Source: Desulfoluna spongiiphila
Lineage (GTDB): Bacteria; Desulfobacterota; Desulfobacteria; Desulfobacterales; Desulfolunaceae
DNA: 64,000 nucleotides
Reading direction: 5' to 3'
Assembly (NCBI RefSeq): GCF_900101345.1
Contig: NZ_FMUX01000023.1
Location: 42,369 to 106,368, forward strand
Shown: piece after piece, positions 42,625-50,825 of the stretch
Position numbering within the stretch: position 1 is the stretch's first letter
Layout: each line of letters starts with the position of its first letter
Translations under genes and position numbers: made by a program
The notes under the pieces: generated by a model
The model's input: only the letters and a program-made list of their open reading frames with translations
Databases searched by the model: none
Told to the model about the DNA's origin: nothing

Positions 42625-43923
42625 ATGTCAACACCCCGTGGAGTAACACCAGACCCCTTTGACAGCCCCACCGATTCCTTAAGTTTCGCGATCCCCTGCC
42701 CCCCCGATATTCCTGCAGATCGATTTCCCTTCTGGAAAGCCGTCGCCTCCCGGGACGGGACCCGGCTTGCCGTTCCCATGGGCATCTCTCCGGAAGAGTG
42801 CCGCCTCTACACCCTGGGGTTCGATGAAACAGAGCCCCACATCTCAGACCCTTTTATCTCCATTACAGACCTTCGGCCCTCAGGGCCCCGCGACTTTACC
42901 TTCCTCTGCCAGGGAGATGAGGGCTGGACAGCCATTGCAGCCTCAACGCCCTGGGAACTCACCACCGAAATTGCCTGGAACCTCATGGTCACCGACCAGG
43001 ACACCACGGCCTGTGAAACCCAGGACCAAAGGCGCTACACCCCGGTCATCGACGATACCCCCTGGCCCGATTCCTACGAGAACACCTTCGGCCTCACCCT
43101 TGCCGCCACAGGAACAAGGTCCGTCGCCGTGGTCCAGACCACCCCCATCGCCGAGGGAGACTTAGACACGTTCCTGTCCGGGTGCTTCACCCTGGGCACG
43201 GACCAAGGAGCCTGGTCCGGTCGCTATGTGGGTGCCTTCAGCCCATCCCTTTCCAGCGACGGTACCGTAGCGGCAGTGGATACACGCCTCACACAATACG
43301 ACTACACCATCGCCGTCGATGATCAATGCTGGGGTGCCTCCTGGCCTGCGGTCTGGGCCCCGGTGGTCCACCCGGAAGGGACCTCTGTATGGGCGCCGGT
43401 GAAAGGGCCCAAAGGGTGGATACTGGCCTGTGATGGCGAACCTGCCTGGCCGAATGCCTATTATCAGTTGTGGGAGGTGGCCTTCTCCCCCGGCGGGGAG
43501 CGTGTTGCCGCCGTCATCGCCCCGGATTTCGGCAAATGGGCCATAGCCCAGGATGGTACCCCCTGGAAAACACAGGTGGACGGTTACCTCTCAAAACCCG
43601 TCTTCAGCCCCTGCGGAAGTCGCCTCGGCTGCTGCGGACTCCACAAAGGAAAAGCCGTGGTACTGGTGGACGACCACCCCATGGGCAACGGCTTTGAGAC
43701 CGCCTGGGACCCCATCTTCAGCCACCACGGAAACCATATCGCCGCCAAGGTCAAGCGGGGCGGTCTCTTTTCCGTTATCTTAGACGGCATGGAGATCAAA
43801 CGCCCCTACATCTGGATGGCGCCTCCGGCCTTCACCCCGGACAGCAAGCACCTGATGCTCTGCGGGATTGAAAAAAAAGGCCCCGACTATCGCTACACAC
43901 GGGAGTTCATCGCCCTTACATAA
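42625..43923 (+). CDS. tmcD: TmcD-like Trp-rich protein
   Basis: 432 residues with no signal peptide, rich in Trp and made of repeats of the kind FSPxGxRVAxxV...W, which suggests a WD40-like beta-propeller on the cytoplasmic side. In Desulfovibrio, TmcD is the Trp-rich cytoplasmic member of the Tmc complex, and here the gene is followed by clear tmcC, tmcB and tmcA. The start at 42625 has a GGAAAGGAG site; a longer frame upstream is unlikely. It is assigned mainly by position and composition. Confidence 0.75.
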   Translation: MSTPRGVTPDPFDSPTDSLSFAIPCPPDIPADRFPFWKAVASRDGTRLAVPMGISPEECRLYTLGFDETEPHISDPFISITDLRPSGPRDFTFLCQGDEGWTAIAASTPWELTTEIAWNLMVTDQDTTACETQDQRRYTPVIDDTPWPDSYENTFGLTLAATGTRSVAVVQTTPIAEGDLDTFLSGCFTLGTDQGAWSGRYVGAFSPSLSSDGTVAAVDTRLTQYDYTIAVDDQCWGASWPAVWAPVVHPEGTSVWAPVKGPKGWILACDGEPAWPNAYYQLWEVAFSPGGERVAAVIAPDFGKWAIAQDGTPWKTQVDGYLSKPVFSPCGSRLGCCGLHKGKAVVLVDDHPMGNGFETAWDPIFSHHGNHIAAKVKRGGLFSVILDGMEIKRPYIWMAPPAFTPDSKHLMLCGIEKKGPDYRYTREFIALT

Positions 43924-43939
43924 AATCGGAGTGATCGCC

Positions 43940-44602
43940 ATGCATTACACCCTGTACGCTTTCATGACCGGCATCGGATTTAAAGCGGCGCTCATGGTCT
44001 GCCTGGGCGGAACCGCCCTCAAGCTCATTCTTTTTTTCAAGCGCGCGGCACAAAAAGACAAAGCGTTTTTCGCCTTTTACTCATGGAAATACGCCGGTCG
44101 ATCCATCCTCTTTCACCTGATTCCCTACGTCAGCCGAACCACCCGAACACACCCGGTGATGACCGTTGCCACCACGGCCTTCCACGGAGCCATCCTTACC
44201 CTCCCCTTTTTCTATTCGGCCCACGGGGTGCTCCTTTCGGACAGCGGTTTTTTCCGCCTTCCACGCTATCCGGACCGGGTTTCGGACATCCTGGCTGCCA
44301 TCGGCCTTTGCGCCCTTCTTTTCTTCCTCGGCCGCCGCCTCTTTATGCGGGCGGTGCGGTACATCACAACGCCTGCAGACCACATGCTCCTGGCCTCACT
44401 GATTGCCCTGGTGCTCTCCGGCCTCTGGGCCCGCTTTCAATGGCCGGGATTCCTCTGGGCGTCCCTCATCCACATGACGGCAGGCAACCTCATCATCGCC
44501 GCCATCCCCTTCACCCGACTCAGCCACATCTTCTACATGCTGATCACCCGCGGCTACGCCGGATCCGAGTTCGGCGGGGTGCGCATGGCAAAGGACTGGT
44601 AA
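43940..44602 (+). CDS. tmcC: TmcC, membrane cytochrome b subunit
   Basis: 220 residues with about five transmembrane helices and His residues placed for b-type haem ligation (for example FHLIPYVSR, TAFHGAIL, SLIHMTAGN, RLSHIFYML). The layout is that of the NarI/HmeC/DsrM cytochrome b family. GGAG site before the ATG at 43940, 17 bp after tmcD. It should pass electrons between the periplasmic cytochrome TmcA and the cytoplasmic Fe-S protein TmcB via the membrane. Confidence 0.87.
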   Translation: MHYTLYAFMTGIGFKAALMVCLGGTALKLILFFKRAAQKDKAFFAFYSWKYAGRSILFHLIPYVSRTTRTHPVMTVATTAFHGAILTLPFFYSAHGVLLSDSGFFRLPRYPDRVSDILAAIGLCALLFFLGRRLFMRAVRYITTPADHMLLASLIALVLSGLWARFQWPGFLWASLIHMTAGNLIIAAIPFTRLSHIFYMLITRGYAGSEFGGVRMAKDW

Positions 44603-44603
44603 C

Positions 44604-45926
44604 ATGACCGAGACGACCCAACGCCTGTTGACAATCATGGACGACGGCATCGAATCCGGCCTGGCCCGCTTCGATGAGAAAAAAGTCAGGGAGATCATCC
44701 ACACCGTCATCCACAAGGAGGCGAGCCCGCGCCTGGAGGCCTACCTTTCCACTTGCGTTCACTGCGGGCTCTGCAGCGACAGCTGCCACTACTACCTCTC
44801 CCGGGACAAAGACCCCGCCTACTCCCCGGCAGGCAAAGTCAAAAAGAGTCTGCTGGCCCTGACCCGAAGCAGAAAAATAACCCCAGAAATTCTTAAAGAA
44901 GCGGCCATCGTTGCCTTCACCCACTGCAACCTCTGCCGCCGATGCACCCTCTACTGCCCCCTGGGCGTGGACATCGCCTACCTCATCGCCATGGTCCGGC
45001 GCATCTGTTTTCTCTGCGGGGTAGTACCCCACTACATCCAGGACACGGCCAACAGCCACTCAGCCACCTTCAACCAGATGTGGATCAAAAACGACGAATG
45101 GCTGGACAGCCTCTACTGGCAGGAAGAAGAGGCAAGGGAAGAGTTGCCCGACCTGACCATTCCCGTGGAACGCGAAGGGGCGGAGATCATGTACTCGGTC
45201 ATCGGCCCGGAGCCCAAATTCCGCGCTCAGCTCATCTACCAGGCGGCGGTGATCATGGACAGGGCGGGCATCAGCTGGACCTATCCGGGCACCCGGGGCT
45301 GGGACAACAGCGACATGTGCATGTACACCGGGGATTACGAGATGATGGGCAGGCTCAAGAAAGCCCACTTCGACACGGCCATGCGCCTCAAAGTCAACCG
45401 GATCGTCATGGGCGAATGCGGCCATGCCTTCCGCAGCGTCTACGACACCGGCAACCGCTACCTGGGCTGGAAAACCCCGCCGGTCCCCGTGGTGCACGCC
45501 GTGGAGTTCTACCACGAGATCCTCACCGACAAACGAATCACCATCAAAAAAAAACTGGACACGCCCGTCACCTTCCACGACCCGTGCAACATCGTCCGGG
45601 GCAGAGGGCTCCACGAGATCGCCCGTGAGGTGACCCGCATGTGCTGTACCACCCTCATCGAAATGGAGCCCAACCGCGAACACAACTTCTGCTGCGGTGC
45701 AGGGGGCGGGGTCATCAACTGCGGCCCCAACTTCAAAAACGAACGGGTCCTGGGCAACCGAGTGAAAGCCGAGCAACTCATGGCGGCAAAGGCAAAAGGT
45801 GCCGACACCGTCATCACCCCCTGCCACAACTGCCACGGAGGCCTGGAGGACATCATTCACCACTTCGGCATCGATATGAAGATCAAATTCCTCAGCGATA
45901 TCATCTACGAAACCATGGAGATCTGA
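44604..45926 (+). CDS. tmcB: TmcB, HdrD-like Fe-S protein
   Basis: 440 residues. Two 4Fe-4S motifs, CVHCGLCSDSC (Cys51, 54, 57, 61) and CNLCRRCTLYC (Cys108, 111, 114, 118), precede two CCG-type domains (GECGHAF, and FCCGAGGG with TPCHNCHGG), as in heterodisulfide reductase subunit D and DsrK. Such proteins oxidise or reduce a thiol-disulfide couple using a noncubane 4Fe-4S centre. Starts one base after tmcC and ends two bases before tmcA. Confidence 0.9.
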   Translation: MTETTQRLLTIMDDGIESGLARFDEKKVREIIHTVIHKEASPRLEAYLSTCVHCGLCSDSCHYYLSRDKDPAYSPAGKVKKSLLALTRSRKITPEILKEAAIVAFTHCNLCRRCTLYCPLGVDIAYLIAMVRRICFLCGVVPHYIQDTANSHSATFNQMWIKNDEWLDSLYWQEEEAREELPDLTIPVEREGAEIMYSVIGPEPKFRAQLIYQAAVIMDRAGISWTYPGTRGWDNSDMCMYTGDYEMMGRLKKAHFDTAMRLKVNRIVMGECGHAFRSVYDTGNRYLGWKTPPVPVVHAVEFYHEILTDKRITIKKKLDTPVTFHDPCNIVRGRGLHEIAREVTRMCCTTLIEMEPNREHNFCCGAGGGVINCGPNFKNERVLGNRVKAEQLMAAKAKGADTVITPCHNCHGGLEDIIHHFGIDMKIKFLSDIIYETMEI

Positions 45927-45928
45927 AG

Positions 45929-46309
45929 ATGACCCGATTTACCCGGACCTGCCTGCTGGCACTCACCCTGGCCCTTGCCGTCACCGGAGGGGCCTTTGCC
46001 TCTGTCCTGGAAGAGAGCATGGACGCCCCACGCACCCGCCCCCTCTCCCGGTTCGATCACGACACCCACAACGAAACCGCCGACCTTGAGGAGTCCTGCG
46101 CCCTCTGCCACCACCTCTTTGATGACGAGGGAGAGCTTCTCCCGGACGAAAGCTCGGAAGAGACGGCCTGCCGGGAGTGCCACGATAACGCAGCCAAGGG
46201 CGTCCCCAAAACCGAGGCCGCCTTTCACAACCGATGCAAAAGCTGCCACCTCTCCGTTAAATCCGGCCCCATCACCTGCGGGCAATGCCACGCAGCACAT
46301 CAACCTTGA
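45929..46309 (+). CDS. tmcA: TmcA, tetraheme class III cytochrome c
   Basis: 126 residues with a signal peptide (about 1-24) and exactly four CxxCH haem motifs: CALCH (57), CRECH (81), CKSCH (103) and CGQCH (117). Free His residues (FDHDTHN, FHNR, CHAAHQ) can serve as sixth ligands. The mature protein is rich in Asp and Glu, as in the acidic type II cytochrome c3 of Desulfovibrio. Periplasmic. It is the last gene of the operon, whereas the Desulfovibrio operon runs tmcABCD. Confidence 0.9.
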   Translation: MTRFTRTCLLALTLALAVTGGAFASVLEESMDAPRTRPLSRFDHDTHNETADLEESCALCHHLFDDEGELLPDESSEETACRECHDNAAKGVPKTEAAFHNRCKSCHLSVKSGPITCGQCHAAHQP

Positions 46310-46327
46310 ATGAAGGGCTTAAAAAAC

Positions 46328-46500
46328 GCCTCCGGCGGCAAGGTGTGCCACCTTGAAAGCAGGTTGCGGATGCGCTTTGACCCTCGTCCCTCGGGTCAAA
46401 TCACATCCGCCTTTAAAACGGCATTCATTTAAAATTTTTTTTAAAGACCTGTTTGTCAAACTTTTCAAAAGGTTGGCCCCCGGCAGGGCCGCCGGAGGCA
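46328..46500 (+). repeat. Family R repeat, copy 4 (full)
   Basis: The best full copy: GCCTCCGGCGGC boundary, hairpin CAAGGTG-tgc-CACCTTG, main hairpin GCGGATGCG.../...CACATCCGC with loop CCCTCGTCCCTCGGG, CCTGTTTGTCAAAC, and closing GCCGCCGGAGGC complementary to the start. It begins 18 bp after the tmcA stop. From 46501 to 46693 nothing is recognised. Confidence 0.9.
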
Positions 46501-46693
46501 ATTGAAACCATTTCATGTGATGGGTTTCCCCTGCATATGCCCCCCCCATGGCGCCTTTCTCTCACCCGCACTTTGCGGTTGAACCCCGGGCTGCCTCAAG
46601 AGTATAACCACACGGGCGTACCAAACCATGAGGCACCCGCACCGCCCTCGACAGTCGCCATCTTCCCGGGCGCCTCGCCATCCCTTGCCTTAG

Positions 46694-46938
46694 CCCGGAT
46701 GTTTCACGAGTCGGGTGCGCTTATATGCAAGGCATCAGAGCTGCAGATGTAGTGGTTTACCTCAAAGCTCTGATAACGCAGCAGATGAGTGCACCCGGCT
46801 CGCCCGAAGGGTGAGAAAATCGAGCAGAAAACCGTGTATTACATTTTGCATTTTTTAAATAGCTGAACCCTATTCAGTAATCCACTATAATCACACATCA
46901 TTACTTTAACTTGGTCGTTTTCTCATGAAATATCCGGG
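46694..46938 (+). repeat. Family M repeat, copy 2 (full, 245 bp)
   Basis: Starts CCCGGATGTTTCA (one mismatch to copy 1) and ends TGAAATATCCGGG. Same internal hairpins as copy 1. It ends 16 bp before the cupin gene, so it lies in that gene's promoter region. Confidence 0.85.
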
Positions 46939-46954
46939 TTAGAAGGAGCCCTGC

Positions 46955-47455
46955 ATGGAACCACGCGTTCACGAACTGATTGCCGCCCTGGATCTCACCC
47001 CCCACCCCGAAGGGGGCTACTACCGGGAAACCTATAAATCGGGCCTTTGCTTTGACGCCATGGCCGAAAACCCGTCCTTTCCGGGGCGGCGCAGCACGGG
47101 GGCCGCCATCTACTTTCTCCTGGAAGGCCGGGACATCTCCCGGATGCACCGCATCAAGGCCGACGAACTCTGGCACTTTTACGAAGGAACGCCCCTCACC
47201 GTCCACGTCATTCACCCCGACGGCACCCTGGAAGACATTCGCTTAGGCTCCGACATCGCTCGGGGCGAAACCTTTCAGGCCCTTGTGAAGGCAGGATGCT
47301 GGTTCGGCGCCTCCCTTGAGGGAGACGGCCACGCCCTGGTGGGCTGCACCACCCATCCCGGCTTTGAATTCGAAGACTTTGAAATGGCCGAACGAGACGA
47401 CCTCCTCTCCCAATGGCCCGAACACGAGGCGGTGATTCGTAAACTCACGCCCTAA
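46955..47455 (+). CDS. Cupin_5 (DUF985) family protein
   Basis: 166 residues, a single jelly-roll beta-barrel of the YML079w-like family: HPEGGYYRET near the N-terminus, STGAAIYFLLEG, HRIKADELWHFYEGTPL and GCTTHPGFEFEDFE. The substrate of this family is not established, although sugar or nucleotide ligands have been suggested for relatives. An AGAAGGAG site precedes the ATG, directly after repeat M2. The stop codon abuts the inverted partial copy M3, so the gene lies between inverted repeats. Confidence 0.85.
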   Translation: MEPRVHELIAALDLTPHPEGGYYRETYKSGLCFDAMAENPSFPGRRSTGAAIYFLLEGRDISRMHRIKADELWHFYEGTPLTVHVIHPDGTLEDIRLGSDIARGETFQALVKAGCWFGASLEGDGHALVGCTTHPGFEFEDFEMAERDDLLSQWPEHEAVIRKLTP

Positions 47456-47597
47456 CCCGGATATTTCATGAGAGAACGACCCGTATGCAATAATAGAACA
47501 TCATTACAGGTTGTTACTGTGAAAAAATTAGACATTTCAAAATACAAAATGTAATTCACGGTTTTCTGCTCGATTTTCTCACCCTTCGGGCCAACCG
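47456..47597 (-). repeat. Family M repeat, copy 3 (partial, inverted)
   Basis: The plus strand reads the reverse complement of the M element from its right end: CCCGGATATTTCATGAGA to TTTTCTCACCCTTCGGGC. The hairpin part with the other terminus is missing. Confidence 0.75.
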
Positions 47598-47608
47598 GAA
47601 CAGGCACC

Positions 47609-48388
47609 ATGATGCCCCCTTTCGAAATCCACCTTGTTGTCCATGGAGAGATCGGCTGGTTTTTCGCGCGTAAAAACCGGAAGGCGGATCTTTGCCTGGT
47701 GCGGGACAGGCGGGCCTCCATCAAGGACATCCTGGAATCCCTTGGCCTGCCCCACACCGAGGTGGGCCGCCTTCTTGCAGACGGGATGGAGGTGGGGTTC
47801 AACCATGTACCGGTGCATGACTGCCGCGTCGACGTCCATCCCGTTAACTCGCCCTTTGACGTCACCCGGCCCACCGTGTTGCGGCCCGAGGCCTGGGACA
47901 AAATCCGCTTTCTCGTGGACGACAACGTAGGAAGGCTCGCGGGCCTCCTGCGCGCCGTTGGCGTGGATGCCCTGCATACCCGCGGAACAACGGATTTCGA
48001 CCTTGCCGCCCGCTGCGAGGCCGAGCACCTCATCCTTCTCACCCGAGACCTGGGGCTGTTGAAACGCAAGCAAATCCTTTTTGGCCGCTACATCCGGGAG
48101 AGCGATCCCTATCGGCAGCTCAAAGAGGTCCTTTCCGTCTTCGGCATTAACGGCCCCTATGCCTTTTTCTCACGCTGTTTTCTCTGCAACTGCCCCCTTA
48201 AGCCCATCGAAAAAGAGACCGTTTCCCACCGCCTGAAGCCGGAAACCTGCCGATACGTCTCGGCCTTTTCCTCTTGCCCGTCCTGCCAAAGGCTCTACTG
48301 GCACGGCCCACACGTCAGGCGCATGCTGCGCAAAATGGCTGACGCCGGCATTGATGTTTCCGGTGCAAACACTCATCTCCTTGATTAA
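47609..48388 (+). CDS. Mut7-C RNase with ubiquitin-like N-domain
   Basis: 259 residues. A ubiquitin-like Mut7-C N-terminal domain (about 5-95) precedes a PIN-like Mut7-C RNase domain (about 95-245), with the acidic residues in RFLVDDNVGRLA and LLTRD, and a zinc-ribbon near the end (CFLCNC and CPSC). These proteins are predicted ribonucleases linked to RNA processing; the target is unknown. The start lies about 12 bp after the M3 repeat. Confidence 0.85.
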   Translation: MMPPFEIHLVVHGEIGWFFARKNRKADLCLVRDRRASIKDILESLGLPHTEVGRLLADGMEVGFNHVPVHDCRVDVHPVNSPFDVTRPTVLRPEAWDKIRFLVDDNVGRLAGLLRAVGVDALHTRGTTDFDLAARCEAEHLILLTRDLGLLKRKQILFGRYIRESDPYRQLKEVLSVFGINGPYAFFSRCFLCNCPLKPIEKETVSHRLKPETCRYVSAFSSCPSCQRLYWHGPHVRRMLRKMADAGIDVSGANTHLLD

Positions 48389-48563
48389 AACACCCTAAGA
48401 CTGAAGAAATCCATCAGTCCGATTTATTGTTTCAACATCTTTAATATCAGGCCGTTAGACACATGTCGTTATTTCAATCAGCGCCACAGCGCTTTTCCCT
48501 TGCTTTTTCTCCCCTCAACCCATAAATAACCAGGCTCTTTTCCGAAAAAAACAAACGATCACC

Positions 48564-48604
48564 ACGGGCATGGTCCTCACCGGGAGGGCCGTGCCCGTTT
48601 TTTT
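48564..48604 (+). terminator. Terminator between the RNase and sulP genes
   Basis: ACGGGCA...TGCCCGT stem with inner GG/CC pairs, loop TCACCGGGA, then seven Ts. It lies 176 bp after the RNase gene and only 42 bp before the sulP start, so it may be an attenuator in a sulP leader. Confidence 0.75.
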
Positions 48605-48646
48605 GTTCCGCTATGGTTAAGATTGCATAAGATTAAAGAGAGATTG

Positions 48647-50257
48647 ATGGTTGACCTGATCAAACGAAGCACGAGCAGCGTAAAAAACGACGTCACCTCC
48701 GGACTCACCGTGGCCCTGGCCCTGGTACCCGAAGCGGTGGCTTTTTCCTTTGTGGCCGGAGTCGATCCCCTGGTGGGGCTCTATGCCGCCTTTATGGTGG
48801 GCCTTGTCACCTCCATTTTCGGCGGTCGGCCGGGCATGATCTCAGGGGCAACAGGCGCCCTGGCCGTGGTCATGGTCTCCCTTGTCAGGGAGGGCAACGC
48901 CATGGGCCTTGCCATGGCGCACCCCGTGGCCAACATGGGGCTGAACTACCTCTTTGCCACGGTCATCCTCATGGGACTGATCCAGGTGGCGGCAGGGGCC
49001 TTCAAGCTGGGAAAATTCATCCGCCTCATCCCCCACCCGGTGATGCTCGGCTTTGTCAACGGCCTGGCCATCGTGATTTTCCTCTCCCAGCTCAACATGT
49101 TCAAGACCGCTGATGCCGGTGTGGCCCACTGGATGCGGGGTCAGGACCTCATCACCATGGCAGCCCTGGTGATGGCCACCATGGCCATCATGGTCCTCCT
49201 GCCCAAGATCACCCGAAAGATCCCGGCGGCCCTTACCGCCATCCTGGTGATCACCGCCATCACCATCTCCCTGGATCTGGATGTGGCCACCGTGGGCTCC
49301 TTTATCCGCGACGGCGGCGGCGAGGGCCTCAAGGGTGGACTTCCCGTCTTCCAGACCCAGCTCTTCAGCCTCATCCCCCGGAACATGGAGACCCTGCGCT
49401 TTATTCTCCCCTATGCCATCATCCTGGCCGGCATCGGTCTCATCGAGTCCCTTCTCACCCTCAACCTCCTGGACGAAATCACGGAATCCAGGGGCAACAG
49501 CAACCGGGAATGCGTGGCCCAGGGCGCGGCAAACATCGTCACCGCCCTGTTCGGAGGCATGGGGGGATGCGCCATGATCGGCCAGTCCATCATCAACGTA
49601 AACGCCGGCGGCAGGGGTCGACTCTCCGGCATCACGGCGGCCCTTGCCCTGCTCTGTTTCATCCTCTTCGGGTCGGCCTACATTGAGCAGGTACCCATTG
49701 CAGCCCTCACCGGCATCATGTTCATGGTGGTCATCGGCACCTTTGCCTGGTCAAGCCTTCGCATCATGCATAAAATCCCCAAATCAGATGCCCTGGTGCT
49801 CATCTCGGTGTCGGTGCTTACGGTGATGTTCGACCTGGCCGTGGCCGTCTTTGTGGGCATCATCATGTCCGCCCTGGTCTTCTCCTGGGAAAGCGCCTTG
49901 AGAATCCGGGCCAGGAAACGCATAAAAGAAGACGGCACCAAGGTGTATGAAATCTGGGGCCCCCTCTTCTTCGGCTCCACCAAGATGTTTGTCTCCAAGT
50001 TTGACATCAAAAACGACCCCGACCAGGTAGAGATCGATTTCATCGAATCCCGGGTATCGGATTACTCGGGCATCGAGGCCATCTCCGGAATCGTTGAAAA
50101 ATACGACAAGGCGGGCAAACAGGTCCGCCTCAAGCACCTGAGCACGGACTGCAAAAAGCTCCTCAACAAAGCCGACGCCAAATACCGGTCCATCATCCTG
50201 GAAAAAATCGAAGACCCCAGGTACCACGTGGTGGCCGACCCCAACGCCTTTAACTAA
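48647..50257 (+). CDS. SulP-family inorganic anion transporter
   Basis: 536 residues, ten to fourteen transmembrane helices with a C-terminal STAS domain (about 435-530). Family signatures are GLTVALALVPEAVAFS in helix 1, GRPGMISGATGALAVV and GGMGGCAMIGQSIINVNAGG. SulP proteins carry sulfate, bicarbonate or other anions with protons or sodium; in a sulfate reducer sulfate is plausible but not shown. The ATG at 48647 has an AGAGAG site; an upstream TTG at 48623 is less likely. Confidence 0.9.
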   Translation: MVDLIKRSTSSVKNDVTSGLTVALALVPEAVAFSFVAGVDPLVGLYAAFMVGLVTSIFGGRPGMISGATGALAVVMVSLVREGNAMGLAMAHPVANMGLNYLFATVILMGLIQVAAGAFKLGKFIRLIPHPVMLGFVNGLAIVIFLSQLNMFKTADAGVAHWMRGQDLITMAALVMATMAIMVLLPKITRKIPAALTAILVITAITISLDLDVATVGSFIRDGGGEGLKGGLPVFQTQLFSLIPRNMETLRFILPYAIILAGIGLIESLLTLNLLDEITESRGNSNRECVAQGAANIVTALFGGMGGCAMIGQSIINVNAGGRGRLSGITAALALLCFILFGSAYIEQVPIAALTGIMFMVVIGTFAWSSLRIMHKIPKSDALVLISVSVLTVMFDLAVAVFVGIIMSALVFSWESALRIRARKRIKEDGTKVYEIWGPLFFGSTKMFVSKFDIKNDPDQVEIDFIESRVSDYSGIEAISGIVEKYDKAGKQVRLKHLSTDCKKLLNKADAKYRSIILEKIEDPRYHVVADPNAFN

Positions 50258-50262
50258 AAAAG

Positions 50263-50672
50263 GCCTCCGGCGGCAAGGTGAGGGCTCGGCCGAAAAAGAA
50301 TCATACACTATCTCATGTTGGCCGTTTGATCGGTGAGTGCTGTTGCACGGGCCAATGCGTGTCTATTTTATTCTTTTCATGGCCCTGAGCCACCTTGAAA
50401 GCAGGTTGCGGATGCGTTTGGGCCATCGGCGTATTTACATCCTCCCCCGACCTCCCTTGTCTCCTGGAGCGCCGCACTCCTGTGCGGCACAGGTAACGAC
50501 GGACTAAAAAGCCGCACCGGAGTGCGGCGCTCCGTTTCGTTCGATCTTTTTCGATTTTTTTGAAGCTCGCGGCCCAAGCGATAACCAAAGTCCAAACGCC
50601 ATTCAAGAAGGGCTATCAAGACCTGTTTATGTTTTTTTAAAAGCTTAGCCTCCGGCAGTGCTGCCGGAGGCA
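50263..50672 (+). repeat. Family R repeat, copy 5, with insertions
   Basis: Starts five bases after the sulP stop. The first hairpin (CAAGGTG 50274, CACCTTG 50391) is split by about 107 bp inserted in its loop. The main hairpin is interrupted after GCGGATGCGTTTG and its second arm is lost; a long palindrome (50466-50533) lies there. The end has a CCTCCGGCAGTGCTGCCGGAGG hairpin. Confidence 0.75.
50466..50533. repeat. REP-like palindrome with 23-bp arms
   Basis: Arms at 50466-50488 and 50511-50533 match at 22 of 23 positions (GGAGCGCCGCACTCC...), separated by 22 bp. GC-rich, without a T-run next to it. It looks like a REP-type element inserted in R5. Confidence 0.8.
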
Positions 50673-50825
50673 TTGGCTGAGTAGTACCCTTTCCCCTGCC
50701 TCTCCCATCCCGAAAATGTTCCACGCCACCTGAATGTTTGTAACCTCCCGCCACATATAAACGACTCATCTATACAGAAAACATCGTTCTTACAAACAAA
50801 CACAAAATCATGAGGAGCCATCCGC

